A stretch of DNA of 59,083 nt from a virus: IMG/VR virus record IMGVR_UViG_3300032278_002689, positions 1 through 59,083 of that record. The stretch is one strand, 5' to 3'. A program made the position numbers and the translations under genes. Each line of letters opens with the position of its first letter. The stretch's first letter is position 1. Below the pieces are notes generated by a model. That model was not told the DNA's origin and did not search any database. It was given only the letters and a program-made list of their open reading frames with translations. This document shows positions 35,759 to 44,838 of the stretch, one piece after another.

Positions 35759-36359
35759 ATTTTTTATATTCTTGTTGTGGTAAGGATGTTAATGTACTTG
35801 CAAGATTCGCACCATCGAATCTCAAAGGAATATGAAAGAAGTTTTTCTTTTTAAAATACAGAAAAAATTCTAATCTATAACAATTATACAGTTCTTTACA
35901 TTTTTCAATTTCATATTCCAAATTTATAGTATAATTTGTAGACCAATAAGTTTTATTCACAACTTCGATAGTCAAATACTCGGTTGGTAATTTATTAATT
36001 ATTTTACAAAGTGTGGTCCACTCATCAAATTCAAAAAGAGATTTCTCTTCATGTGTCGTATTAACAATATGTAAGATTTTTTCATCTTGTCGATTTGTCA
36101 AAAAATTTTCAAGACAATTATAAGATTTCTTATCATCAAACATTGAAGTTGTGATCTTATAATCTAGATATTTTACATCATCCCAATAATCAATATCACT
36201 CTTACCAATTTCTTCATATATCAAATCGCAAGTATTCCAAAAATAACGATGCTTATCAAACATCATATAACATAAATTTTCTTTTTTCTCATCATTAATA
36301 TCAGGTCTATGTATCAATTCACCAGTCTTTTGAGTATCAAAATTTTTAATTATTGACAT
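35745..36359 (-). CDS. Hypothetical protein, 204 aa
   Basis: The family is not recognised. The product starts MSIIKNFDTQKTGELIHRPD and is soluble, acidic and aromatic-rich, with segments KILHIVNTTHEEKSLFEFDE and FFHIPLRFDGANLASTL near the C-terminus. There is no metal or nucleotide motif. It sits between two group-A radical SAM genes, sharing TAATG and 14-base overlaps, so it may be a substrate-binding partner or chaperone for them. Confidence 0.5.
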   Translation of the reverse strand: MSIIKNFDTQKTGELIHRPDINDEKKENLCYMMFDKHRYFWNTCDLIYEEIGKSDIDYWDDVKYLDYKITTSMFDDKKSYNCLENFLTNRQDEKILHIVNTTHEEKSLFEFDEWTTLCKIINKLPTEYLTIEVVNKTYWSTNYTINLEYEIEKCKELYNCYRLEFFLYFKKKNFFHIPLRFDGANLASTLTSLPQQEYKKYVEN

Positions 36360-37345
36360 TAATTTTCAATCTGCTTTATTACTGCTCGTTTTCCTTCATC
36401 TCCGCATGTCAAATAACATCTAGGTAAATGCATAGGATGAAATTTATTCCAACTTTCTTCTAAGGTCTTTTTATACCACTCACTAGATAAAATATCTTTT
36501 ATACTATGTTTATTTAAATCATTAAAATTGTGCCCCACAGATTCAAATAAATGTTTCATAGAATTATTTTTTTGAGCAACATCTTCATCATATAAATGAC
36601 AACAAGGCCACAATCTCTTATTTGCACCAATGTATATTTCTCCCTTTACTTTATGTCTACATACAATTTTTGCATCTTCATATAATTTCTCATATGCTCG
36701 TTTTTCAACTTCTTCATACTTTTCAGCATCAATTTCTTTGGCGGCCCTAGATTTAACTTTAGCAAAATCTGAATTATTTCTCCAACTTTTACGAGTACCA
36801 AACCTCATTCCATGTTCTTTAGCCATTTGTCTAGCAAGATCAATTTCATGTTCATTATAATCAAAAATAATATATTGCCAAATACTATTTCCTCCTGTAG
36901 AATGATAAGCAGTTACATTTTTCCAAACCCTATCCAAATTCACATTTTCTCTGTAGTCATTTCTAGTTGCACCATCAATCGCCCAATGAATATGAAATCT
37001 TTTATTTGAATTTTTAGATAATATCCCCAATTCTTTCCAAAAATCTAATGAACGAGTACCACCATTCGTAGACATTTCAATATCTCGTACATGTTTTTCA
37101 TATAAGAAATAAAAAACAATATCATGCAATTCTGGATTAATCATAGGATCACCTAATACTCCACACATTTTTATTTTAGTATCTGATAAGTCTATATGAT
37201 TAAACCATGACTCAATTTCATCTAATGTTAAATTATTTTTTAAATAATATTTTCCACGTTCATCTAATATAGTACGCATACACGCAGAACACTTTGCATT
37301 ACAATGAGATGATAATTCTATTTCTATAATGTTTATTTTAAACAT
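36359..37345 (-). CDS. Radical SAM protein with SPASM-like C-terminus (group A)
   Basis: The 328-residue product has C15-x3-C19-x2-C22 in HCNAKCSACMR, KMCGVLGDPMINPELHD in the GGEP place, and SIWQYIIFDYNEHEIDLA near residue 158. Auxiliary cysteines appear in KIVCRHKV, RLWPCCHLY and LPRCYLTCGD. The third group-A paralogue in 7 kb suggests duplication within the phage or repeated capture. The start overlaps the twitch-type gene by 13 bases. Confidence 0.83.
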   Translation of the reverse strand: MFKINIIEIELSSHCNAKCSACMRTILDERGKYYLKNNLTLDEIESWFNHIDLSDTKIKMCGVLGDPMINPELHDIVFYFLYEKHVRDIEMSTNGGTRSLDFWKELGILSKNSNKRFHIHWAIDGATRNDYRENVNLDRVWKNVTAYHSTGGNSIWQYIIFDYNEHEIDLARQMAKEHGMRFGTRKSWRNNSDFAKVKSRAAKEIDAEKYEEVEKRAYEKLYEDAKIVCRHKVKGEIYIGANKRLWPCCHLYDEDVAQKNNSMKHLFESVGHNFNDLNKHSIKDILSSEWYKKTLEESWNKFHPMHLPRCYLTCGDEGKRAVIKQIEN

Positions 37346-38421
37346 GATATAACTTGAAAAGATTGATCGGGTATTTCATTTCTTAAATTCAAAAAAGAAA
37401 CGAATTTTTTTAATTCATTAATATATGTTGAATTAAATGAATTGGTTTCAAGAAAATTTTCTAATTCATCTTTAAAATAAACACTATTATTAACAATCAT
37501 ATTTTTACATTCATCTGTTAAAAATGAACAATTTAACATTTCGGGTTGTGATAAAAAATCATAAGAAATATACTTTAACATTGCTTCTAACTCTAAGTCA
37601 TAAATATCCATTAACCAATCTACAGTTTGATCAAAATTTAAGATATTTAAAGAATGAAAAACAAAATGAGGAATTATGTCCATATTATGAAAATTTAAAT
37701 CTAACCATTTCTTATAATTTTTTTCAAATTTCGTAAACTTAGTACCGTATCTTACAAATTCTGCAACCTCATGAATCCCATCAATACTAATATTAAAGTT
37801 GATATGTTTAAATCTTTTTAATTGTTCTATCCATTCTTTATTCGGAAAAACAGAATTATTTGTGACAAAAAATAAATTTATATTTTCAGCATCAATTTTT
37901 TTAAATATATCAATATATCTTTTATCTAAAAATGGTTCTCCACCTAAAATTTTTATTTCATTCAAATCCATGATTTTAAAATCTTCTTCATGAATTGTAT
38001 TATTTACAGTTTGTCCTTTAAAAGTATAATGTGTTCTTTTCAATAATAAATCATCTTCATACCATGAAGAACTAAATTTCGTATTACAATCTACACATTT
38101 ATAATTGCATTTATTACCCAATGCTAATTCCAATTCTTTTATTTTTGGATTATCAATATATTCTTGTTTATACCTTTCATTAAAACGTTGTCTATAACTG
38201 TACTTTCCCAAAGATTCATCTCTATAACATTTATTACATCCTTCTATTTTTTCATCTTTCAACATCTTTTGTCTAAAATCATTATTCTCCTTACTGTTGA
38301 ATGCTTCATGTATAGAATCATGTTCAGAATAAATTCTATCACTAAACATACAACAAGGATTAAACTCACCGAAAGAATTTCTTTGAATATGCACAAAGGG
38401 GGCCATGCAAAAATGTTTCAT
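37333..38421 (-). CDS. Radical SAM protein with N-terminal twitch-type cysteines
   Basis: The 362-residue product has C105-x3-C109-x2-C112 in NKCNYKCVDC. The N-terminus carries C5 (MKHFCMAPF), C23-C24 (NPCCMF) and C62-x2-C65 (CNKCYRDES), then KILGGEPFLDKRYIDIF and FFVTNNSVFPN in the barrel. It has the same plan as the 32326, 40289, 43510 and 55798 proteins. It overlaps the neighbouring radical SAM gene by four bases. Confidence 0.82.
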   Translation of the reverse strand: MKHFCMAPFVHIQRNSFGEFNPCCMFSDRIYSEHDSIHEAFNSKENNDFRQKMLKDEKIEGCNKCYRDESLGKYSYRQRFNERYKQEYIDNPKIKELELALGNKCNYKCVDCNTKFSSSWYEDDLLLKRTHYTFKGQTVNNTIHEEDFKIMDLNEIKILGGEPFLDKRYIDIFKKIDAENINLFFVTNNSVFPNKEWIEQLKRFKHINFNISIDGIHEVAEFVRYGTKFTKFEKNYKKWLDLNFHNMDIIPHFVFHSLNILNFDQTVDWLMDIYDLELEAMLKYISYDFLSQPEMLNCSFLTDECKNMIVNNSVYFKDELENFLETNSFNSTYINELKKFVSFLNLRNEIPDQSFQVISCLK

Positions 38422-39554
38422 GACATATTATTTTGAAATAATTTTTTAATTGTTAAATCTGTATACCAATTACTTTCTTTTTGAGAAACTACTTCATAAT
38501 TTAATTCATCTATTGTATGTCTATTAAACATTTCATCAATATTTTTTGAAGTTTTTGTTATACACATTCCACATCCACAAAATGTTTTCGGGCATGTAAT
38601 CATTGGAACTTTTTTTTGATATAAACTATCAGCAAGATCATCTATAATTTTATCAAATTCTGATATTTTTCCTAGTGGTGCAACTTCTCCATTTAAATTG
38701 ACTGCACAAGTTTGATGAGTATAAACCGCATCGAGTTCAGAATTTAAAAAGAGAAAGTACCAATTAACCATACAATTCCAACCCAAAAAATTAGTAGAAG
38801 GCAAAAAATAAGAGTCCACACCGTCCGCTTTGAAGCACCTCCCCCCACAACATGGTCTTCCAAGTCCTTGTTGTGTATTTCCTGTTTCTGTGACATTTTG
38901 TCCTTTCTGTTTCCAATAAGTACGAAACCATTTCATTTGGTCTTTATCATACTTATGTGTATAACCCAATTCTATAGACTTTTTGTCGTCAGGATGGTCA
39001 TCTCCTATAATTCTCGGTACATATTCTACACTATTTTTTTCCAATGTTTCACAAACATCTACACATTCCCAAAAATAATCTTTATGAAACATTACATTAA
39101 CTTTATATTTTTCTCTTAAATATATTGCATTTGATATAACTTGTTCTTTTTGTTTTTTTGTTGCTTCACAATGATAAGATATTGTCCCCCCAGTAGTCAA
39201 TGATAAAATTTTATCTAGAACATTACTACCAAACCACCCATTAGTTGTTAATCCTCTGCTAAAATCGGGATATTCTTTCTTTACATATTTTAAAAATCTA
39301 AAAAAATCAGGATGTACTGTGGGCTCGCCTCCTGTAAAACTCAATTTTTTAAGAGCTGGTTTCTTTCTAAATTGATCATACAATAATGCATATTCTACAA
39401 TTTTATCAACAGTTTTACACAATTTATCATACTTTAAAAATGAAGACCATTTGTTGTTTCTATGAGGGGGGCAATAAGAACACGCATATGAACATCTTCT
39501 TCCAAGATCCCATATTATTTGATAACGATTAGATTGATCTTCAATATTATACAT
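38418..39554 (-). CDS. Radical SAM protein, group B
   Basis: Starting at ATG 39554 (MYNIEDQSNRYQIIWDLGRR) gives 378 residues. The longer frame from 39725 lies almost wholly in the upstream gene, and the short ATGTATAA overlap fits the array. C21-x3-C25-x2-C28 is in RCSYACSYC, followed by LSFTGGEPTVHPDFFRFLKY. Late cysteines occur in GRPCCGGRCF, and TCPKTFCGCGMCI near residue 335 looks like an auxiliary cluster site. It is a paralogue of the 33720 protein, with a different C-terminus. Confidence 0.82.
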   Translation of the reverse strand: MYNIEDQSNRYQIIWDLGRRCSYACSYCPPHRNNKWSSFLKYDKLCKTVDKIVEYALLYDQFRKKPALKKLSFTGGEPTVHPDFFRFLKYVKKEYPDFSRGLTTNGWFGSNVLDKILSLTTGGTISYHCEATKKQKEQVISNAIYLREKYKVNVMFHKDYFWECVDVCETLEKNSVEYVPRIIGDDHPDDKKSIELGYTHKYDKDQMKWFRTYWKQKGQNVTETGNTQQGLGRPCCGGRCFKADGVDSYFLPSTNFLGWNCMVNWYFLFLNSELDAVYTHQTCAVNLNGEVAPLGKISEFDKIIDDLADSLYQKKVPMITCPKTFCGCGMCITKTSKNIDEMFNRHTIDELNYEVVSQKESNWYTDLTIKKLFQNNMS

Positions 39555-40299
39555 ATCTACCAAAAGCCCAGTATCGTTCCTCACACCACCAACACTTTTC
39601 ACAATGTTGTGTATGAGTTTTAGTAAGTTCAGCCGTTCCTTCACAACTATATGTACGAGGAAATAATGTATCAAGCACATCATATCGTTTATACAATTCT
39701 GCCAATTGTTTTTTATGTATATCAAAAAACGGATTAATATAAAAACGAAGACCGTTTTCTGTTTTTAAAGGTCTATCAGCATCATCATCTCTACTACGTT
39801 CTTTATTTTTTGATATTGTATTATCATCAGAAGGGGGGTTGCGAGTTATTCCAGAATATAATATTTGAAAGACGTAATCTCTAAAATTTTCATCATCTCT
39901 ATCCCAAAATTCTTTTATTTCTCGTTGATATTCATCATCAATAGGTGGATAATATATAATATGATCATTCATTTTAACATTCAATTCCTCTTCAATCCAA
40001 TCTATAACATTTCCTGCATATATTGGATTATTAGGTCTTCCTCTCCTAACAGATAAAGGTTGAATTTTTATATTTAAGTTTTCATCTTTAATTTTTTTAG
40101 CAAGTAAATATGCCAACATTGAACTGTCAGCCCCACCGGACATCCAAATACCTATGGTGTTTACGAACCTTTGTTCATAACATTCATCACCATAATGTCT
40201 AATATTACGCCAAATATCATCATTTTTAAATTTTGAATATAATTCTTCAATGTATATCTGTTTCAATCTACGTATTGTTTTAGGAATTTCAATTTGCAT
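39547..40299 (-). CDS. QueC-like PP-loop ATP pyrophosphatase
   Basis: From ATG at 40299, preceded by GGAG, the product is 250 residues. The PP-loop SGGADSS is at residues 54-60 in IGIWMSGGADSSMLAYLL. The C-terminus has YSCEG followed by CEKCWWCEERYWAFG, a C-x2-C-x2-C zinc-type end like that of QueC/ExsB enzymes, which adenylate and amidate a carboxyl. No QueD, QueE or FolE genes are seen here, so deazaguanine synthesis is not shown. It could instead form an amide or a thio group on the array's product. It sits between two radical SAM genes and overlaps both. Confidence 0.7.
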   Translation of the reverse strand: MQIEIPKTIRRLKQIYIEELYSKFKNDDIWRNIRHYGDECYEQRFVNTIGIWMSGGADSSMLAYLLAKKIKDENLNIKIQPLSVRRGRPNNPIYAGNVIDWIEEELNVKMNDHIIYYPPIDDEYQREIKEFWDRDDENFRDYVFQILYSGITRNPPSDDNTISKNKERSRDDDADRPLKTENGLRFYINPFFDIHKKQLAELYKRYDVLDTLFPRTYSCEGTAELTKTHTQHCEKCWWCEERYWAFGRYV

Positions 40300-41719
40300 A
40301 CCACTCCAACCATTCAAGATCAGGAAATATTTTTATAAAATCTAAGTTTCTTGTCTTTGCAATTGTAAAACACCATTCAGCAGTTTCAGGTAATCTCTCA
40401 GACCAATCTTCAGAATTCATAAAAGACACAAGTCCCTCAAGTCTTTTTATACCATACGGTAATTCTCTCCATTCTTTGAAGTCGATATTTTCGACCTCAA
40501 CACCATTACATTTTTTCCAATTCTCTTCAAGCCATGGATAAAACTCTTCAAATTTATCAGTTACATCTCGTTTAAACCATTTAGGTAATACCTTACAATT
40601 TAATTGAGGGGGCCAATATGCCAGATGTAAATCAATCATACCAGCACCAGCAGGAAATTTATTAAGCAATTTCCAATCTTCTTCTAATTTCCAACTTATA
40701 AATTCTGGTAAATAAAAAATATTAAGAGCAGTAATTGTAGTTGCTGTAGTTAGTCTAAGATTATCATGAGGATAATCATCTAACATATGCATCTGTTTTA
40801 CTATTCTTTTCCAACGAGAAGGATATCTAATAAAATTATTTTTTTCTTGATATGAATCTACACTAAAATGAAAAATAACATTCTTAAATTCAGACCAAAG
40901 ACCAAATAAATGAGATTCCCATTCAAGTCCATTCGAATTATATCTAAGTTCAATATCTTTTGCATAACCCATTTCAACAATACGTTCAAGCACCATATAA
41001 TGCTCCTTCATTATCAAAGATTCCCCACCAGCCCAATATAACTGTCTCAAAGTCGGTACTTGTGTCCAAAACTCATTCCAAAATGTAGGATTCGATTTAT
41101 GCCACGCATATGATCCACCAGATCGAGCTAATTTTCCAGTATCTTTTTCCCAAACTTGTGAGGCACGTAATCGTTCATTTTTTAATGTAGGAAATATTTC
41201 TTTATACTCTTTTACCCACTTAGATGAATCATGAGGACTACACATAACACATGCAAGCTGACACTTACTGCCAAGCCGAAGATCAATATACCGTACTTTA
41301 GGTGGAACGGCTCCTTCAACTGTGGTTTCTCCAATAATTTCCTCAAGTCCAATTTCGTTAACCCATTTTGCTGTTTCCCATTGTCGTTTTGATCTGTGTC
41401 CAGCATCTTCCTCCTTAAAGCATTTTAGACAAGATGCAGGACGATCACCTCTTAACATCATCCTTCGCACAGATTTCATATAATCATTATTCCATGCATC
41501 TAGTAAACTTGTTGTTGCTAAATTAGCAGGTTTTCCATCATCTCTTCGAAGAACACCTGCTTCTGGTATAGTTTTTATTGTTGAATCCTTATCCTGAACA
41601 GAAGAAGCATTTGCAGTACAACATACACGCATATGTCCATTTGGTCTTGTAGAAATATGCATCCAAGGTAGGGCACAAAATGTACAAGAGGGTAAATTTT
41701 CAGGATCTTTATCGATCAT
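40289..41719 (-). CDS. Radical SAM protein with N-terminal twitch-type cysteines (476 aa)
   Basis: C153-x3-C157-x2-C160 is in KCQLACVMC. The N-terminal domain has C12-x2-C15 in SCTFCALPWMH, C33-C34 in RVCCTA, and C97-x2-C100 in CLKCF. LRQLYWAGGESLIMKEH replaces GGEP and YNSNGLEW follows. The protein is the longest of the five twitch-type members, and its C-terminus is Trp-rich (WYAN end). The start overlaps the oxygenase gene by eleven bases. The substrate cannot be told. Confidence 0.82.
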   Translation of the reverse strand: MIDKDPENLPSCTFCALPWMHISTRPNGHMRVCCTANASSVQDKDSTIKTIPEAGVLRRDDGKPANLATTSLLDAWNNDYMKSVRRMMLRGDRPASCLKCFKEEDAGHRSKRQWETAKWVNEIGLEEIIGETTVEGAVPPKVRYIDLRLGSKCQLACVMCSPHDSSKWVKEYKEIFPTLKNERLRASQVWEKDTGKLARSGGSYAWHKSNPTFWNEFWTQVPTLRQLYWAGGESLIMKEHYMVLERIVEMGYAKDIELRYNSNGLEWESHLFGLWSEFKNVIFHFSVDSYQEKNNFIRYPSRWKRIVKQMHMLDDYPHDNLRLTTATTITALNIFYLPEFISWKLEEDWKLLNKFPAGAGMIDLHLAYWPPQLNCKVLPKWFKRDVTDKFEEFYPWLEENWKKCNGVEVENIDFKEWRELPYGIKRLEGLVSFMNSEDWSERLPETAEWCFTIAKTRNLDFIKIFPDLEWLEWYAN

Positions 41720-42233
41720 AACAATCTTCTATATCTTTCCAAGTATTATCAACATAATTTACAATCACAGTTCGTCTAACGTTCATGTTAATCTTTTTAA
41801 CCGAATGTTTCCAACTAGTTTTATCATAAGTTTCTTTTAAATCAGGTTCAAAATAAAGGGCTCTGTTAGGAATAAAACGAACCCGTTTCAATTCATGGGG
41901 ATAATGAAAAGTTGTTCCATTATTTACTTGTCCTTCAAGATAAACCACCGTAACTTCTCTTTTCGCAGAATGATCAGAGTGTGGTTTTAACCAAAAACCA
42001 TTCACATCATTACCTATTTCTATTTTTCTCCTATAATCATTTTTATATGGAAATTTAGAAAGTATAAGATTAGCAAGTTCAGATTCTTGAGTCAAATATT
42101 GTCTGGCCTTACCATAAGAACATCTTTTTCCATCATAGTTTTCTGGAACTTGATTAATAGGAAATTCTCTAACCAAGTCTAATATTCTATTAAATACCAC
42201 AAGAGTATAAAAATCATCTATTATTTTATACAT
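41709..42233 (-). CDS. Fe(II)/2-oxoglutarate-dependent oxygenase
   Basis: The 174-residue product has H85 and D87 in LKPHSDHSAKR, H143 in SWKHSVKK, and R153/R154 in NVRRTVIVNY. FIPNRALYFEP before the distal histidine follows the P4H-like double-stranded beta-helix. It sits between a radical SAM gene and a glycosyltransferase, with short overlaps. It is a candidate for hydroxylating the sugar or its acceptor. Confidence 0.78.
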   Translation of the reverse strand: MYKIIDDFYTLVVFNRILDLVREFPINQVPENYDGKRCSYGKARQYLTQESELANLILSKFPYKNDYRRKIEIGNDVNGFWLKPHSDHSAKREVTVVYLEGQVNNGTTFHYPHELKRVRFIPNRALYFEPDLKETYDKTSWKHSVKKINMNVRRTVIVNYVDNTWKDIEDCYDR

Positions 42234-42820
42234 AAATCCTCAGGATATCCATTCGTATAATGTAATGCTTTTGCATTTTCAATATCTTCATATTCCCCCA
42301 CTAAAAAATTATATTCTAAAGGAATACTACCGACATTTTTTGTCCAATTAAATTGATGTAAATCTAAAGCAATTTCTTCATTGACAAATTTTATATCTAA
42401 TTTTTTACAATCAGGATGAGAGTTATTAAATAACATCAAAGAAGACCAATTTTTCTTATTATATTTTAGTTGTTTTAGGTTTCCCCATTTTACAATATGT
42501 TTAGGAACATAGTTGTGTTTACACACCAATACAGAATAAGAATCATCACAGAAGTTTTGTAACTCAAGAGGGGATACATTCCAATAAAAATCATCATCCA
42601 TGAATACAGACCAACCTTTAAAATCTGATAGATAAGGAACTAAAAATCTACATACAGAAAAATCTGTAGAATCTGTAGATAGTCTTTTTCGATACCATAT
42701 ATCATTAGAAAGTGTTGAGGAACCTATTTTGTAATAATCAATCTGATATTCAAATAAACTTTTTACACAATAATCAAAAACATATGATCTAGATGAATCA
42801 TAACCAACAAAAAATTTCAT
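42221..42820 (-). CDS. GT8-like glycosyltransferase
   Basis: The 199-residue product begins MKFFVGYDSSRSYVFDYCVK, then STDSTDFSVCRFLVPYLSDF and GWSVFMDDDFYWN, giving the DxD near residue 75 in the glycogenin/GT8 pattern. NNSHPDCKKL and ALHYTNGYPED near the end match the acceptor-side H-x-x-G-x-P-W-like turn. It likely transfers a sugar from a nucleotide donor. A two-base gap separates it from the nitroreductase-like gene upstream. Confidence 0.72.
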   Translation of the reverse strand: MKFFVGYDSSRSYVFDYCVKSLFEYQIDYYKIGSSTLSNDIWYRKRLSTDSTDFSVCRFLVPYLSDFKGWSVFMDDDFYWNVSPLELQNFCDDSYSVLVCKHNYVPKHIVKWGNLKQLKYNKKNWSSLMLFNNSHPDCKKLDIKFVNEEIALDLHQFNWTKNVGSIPLEYNFLVGEYEDIENAKALHYTNGYPEDLCIK

Positions 42821-42822
42821 TT

Positions 42823-43464
42823 TTATTCATGTATAACAACTTCAATTTCTTTTTTTAATGTGGGAAATATAAAATCTTTATCAATATGATGTTCTCTTCT
42901 ATGCCTAGTAGGATCATCATATCCTATACCCATCAACAATAGAGTGGGCTCATCTAGTAATTCATTCAATTTATCAGAATCAAAACACTTACAACATCCT
43001 GTTGAATAGCCCAACATCGTAGAAGTAAGATTCGCATAACCAGCCGCAATACCTACTGCCATCATTCTATCATCATGATTGATTGTTTCATCAACCATAT
43101 CGTTTTTTTCTCTTTGATGAATATCTTCGGTATTCTCTGTAAACGCCAATAACAAATTACCTAAAACTTGAGAATTTGTTTTATATTCTTCGTTATCATG
43201 TTTTCCTGATTTAAATTCACCAGTATAATTATTATCTGCATGTATAGGACCAAATCCTTCCGTCAAATCATGAATTTTTTCAATCATCTTTCTATCAGTT
43301 ATTGCATGTACTTTATAATAAGGTAAATTTTGTTTACTGGGACATTGAGTCGCAGAAGTTAAAATTACATCAACATCTTCTTTTGGTATATCTTTTGATA
43401 AATCCCAATTTCGTTGACATTTTTGAGATTTATATATAGATTTTTTTAACATTTGTTGAAACAT
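42823..43464 (-). CDS. Nitroreductase-family flavoprotein
   Basis: The 213-residue product has the nitroreductase opening QRNWDLSKDIPKEDVDVILT followed by SATQCPSKQNLPYYKVH (about 18-55), the FMN-binding first part. GYANLTSTMLGYSTGCCKCF is the later helix-turn, and LLMGIGYDD is near residue 186. Such proteins move hydride from NAD(P)H to small molecules; some dehydrogenate. AGGA lies upstream, and the T4 late promoter consensus TATAAATA lies 43-50 bases before the start. This is one of the few real gaps in the array. Confidence 0.75.
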   Translation of the reverse strand: MFQQMLKKSIYKSQKCQRNWDLSKDIPKEDVDVILTSATQCPSKQNLPYYKVHAITDRKMIEKIHDLTEGFGPIHADNNYTGEFKSGKHDNEEYKTNSQVLGNLLLAFTENTEDIHQREKNDMVDETINHDDRMMAVGIAAGYANLTSTMLGYSTGCCKCFDSDKLNELLDEPTLLLMGIGYDDPTRHRREHHIDKDFIFPTLKKEIEVVIHE

Positions 43465-43506
43465 AATGGTTCCTCGATAATAGCTTGTTAATCACACTTT
43501 ATATTA

Positions 43507-43514
43507 TATTTATA
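43507..43514 (-). promoter_or_regulatory. T4-type late promoter TATAAATA inside the array
   Basis: TATAAATA is a perfect match to the T4 late promoter and overlaps the stop of the upstream radical SAM gene. A start about six bases later would give a leader of about 37 bases before the nitroreductase ATG. In AT-rich DNA this octamer arises by chance. Its place in one of the only intergenic gaps supports it. Confidence 0.5.
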
Positions 43515-44838
43515 CTCTTACTAGGTCTTCTTTGATTATTTGATAATTTTTAAAATATTGATTAAAATCTTGTTTCCATATTATATCAGATTTTTTTCTA
43601 TAGATCAGCCATCTATTAAAATGATTATAACTTATTTTAGTATTTTTTATATAATTTACAATATAATCTAACCATTTTCTAGCATCATTGCCTTTTATCA
43701 AATCCATTTTAGATTTCGCTTTTTTTTCCATACGTTCAATCAATTTATAGGTTTTTCTTATATCTTCCATTGTTTCATCATAAAAATCATACATTATAAG
43801 AGAAGGATCCAAATATTGGGGGGTCTGCACAATGGAGGCATCAAAATTTAATCCCAATTCAAAAAAAGATTCAAACACATCATAAATATCGAACATTTGA
43901 TATATTGAAGTCGTACAACTCACATCAACATATGTAAAATTATTATAATCTCTAAATTCTTTAACATTTTGCTTTAACTTATCCCAGCTACCACCATGTC
44001 TAAAATAAGAATAAAATGTTTTTCCGGCATCTGCTGATATTATAATAGTAGATTTTCCAAAAAAAGATAAAACATCAGATAATTCCATAACACTAAAATC
44101 AGCATTAAAATTTGTATGAAATGAAAGATGTATATTTTTAGCATTAGGATGTTCTGCTAATTTTCTAAGTGTTGGAAAAAATTGTTTTTGATACAATACT
44201 TCTCCACCAGCAACATCCACATAAGCTAAATTAGGAAAATTCTCATTTAAATCTTCAACTATTTTTAAAGCCTCATCAGTAGTCAATGACATTTCATTTC
44301 TATCATTAGGACCATGTCTATGCTCTGTACCCAATAGCTGTCTTAAATCATATAACTCATCTTCTTTATCTGGAATATAATTTTTTAATTTTTTTGTCCA
44401 ACCCGATGAATATACTTTAGAACAATGCAAACATGAAAAATTACATGCAGTACTAAATCTAAATTCAACATGCCGTAATCCTTCAGAAGTGACAGAATGA
44501 TCTGTATTATCATAACAATCTAGTAATTTTTTACTTGCTATTTCTCTATCATATCCTACCTTATTCTTACAAAAATAATTATCTGTATCTAATACATAAT
44601 CAAATCTCATAGACTTTAAATCAGATTTTTCCATTTCTTCGCAAGTAGAACATCCTTGCGGCCATTGATCTTCATGTAATAGTTTTCTCATGCCTCTAAA
44701 ATTTTTGTGATTAAAAATTTTAGATGGTAATATTGTCTCATGAGCAAAAACTAACTGATCTGATTGTCTAGGACATGTTGATATAACACCATTTTTATAA
44801 TTTATTCCTCCAAGAGCATATAAACAATTTTTACTCAT
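43510..44838 (-). CDS. Radical SAM protein with N-terminal twitch-type cysteines (442 aa)
   Basis: C132-x3-C136-x2-C139 is in ACNFSCLHC. The N-terminus has C5, C22 in ISTCPR, and C63-x2-C66 in CSTCEE. VDVAGGEVLYQKQFFPTL takes the GGEP place, followed by LSFHTNFNADF. The double-cysteine seen in sister proteins is a single C here, so the auxiliary site may differ. The start has an ATGA overlap with the amidinotransferase. The substrate is unknown. Confidence 0.8.
   Translation of the reverse strand: MSKNCLYALGGINYKNGVISTCPRQSDQLVFAHETILPSKIFNHKNFRGMRKLLHEDQWPQGCSTCEEMEKSDLKSMRFDYVLDTDNYFCKNKVGYDREIASKKLLDCYDNTDHSVTSEGLRHVEFRFSTACNFSCLHCSKVYSSGWTKKLKNYIPDKEDELYDLRQLLGTEHRHGPNDRNEMSLTTDEALKIVEDLNENFPNLAYVDVAGGEVLYQKQFFPTLRKLAEHPNAKNIHLSFHTNFNADFSVMELSDVLSFFGKSTIIISADAGKTFYSYFRHGGSWDKLKQNVKEFRDYNNFTYVDVSCTTSIYQMFDIYDVFESFFELGLNFDASIVQTPQYLDPSLIMYDFYDETMEDIRKTYKLIERMEKKAKSKMDLIKGNDARKWLDYIVNYIKNTKISYNHFNRWLIYRKKSDIIWKQDFNQYFKNYQIIKEDLVRV

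Noticed and set aside
39554-39725. N-terminal 57 residues of the longest frame for the group B radical SAM gene
   Set aside because: They lie inside the QueC-like gene and have no resemblance to the paralogue. ATG at 39554 gives the usual short overlap.
39547-40299. A full preQ0 or archaeosine-type DNA modification pathway
   Set aside because: Only the QueC-like protein fits. The nearby radical SAM proteins have SPASM/twitch cysteines and are much longer than QueE, and no FolE or QueD is present in the window.
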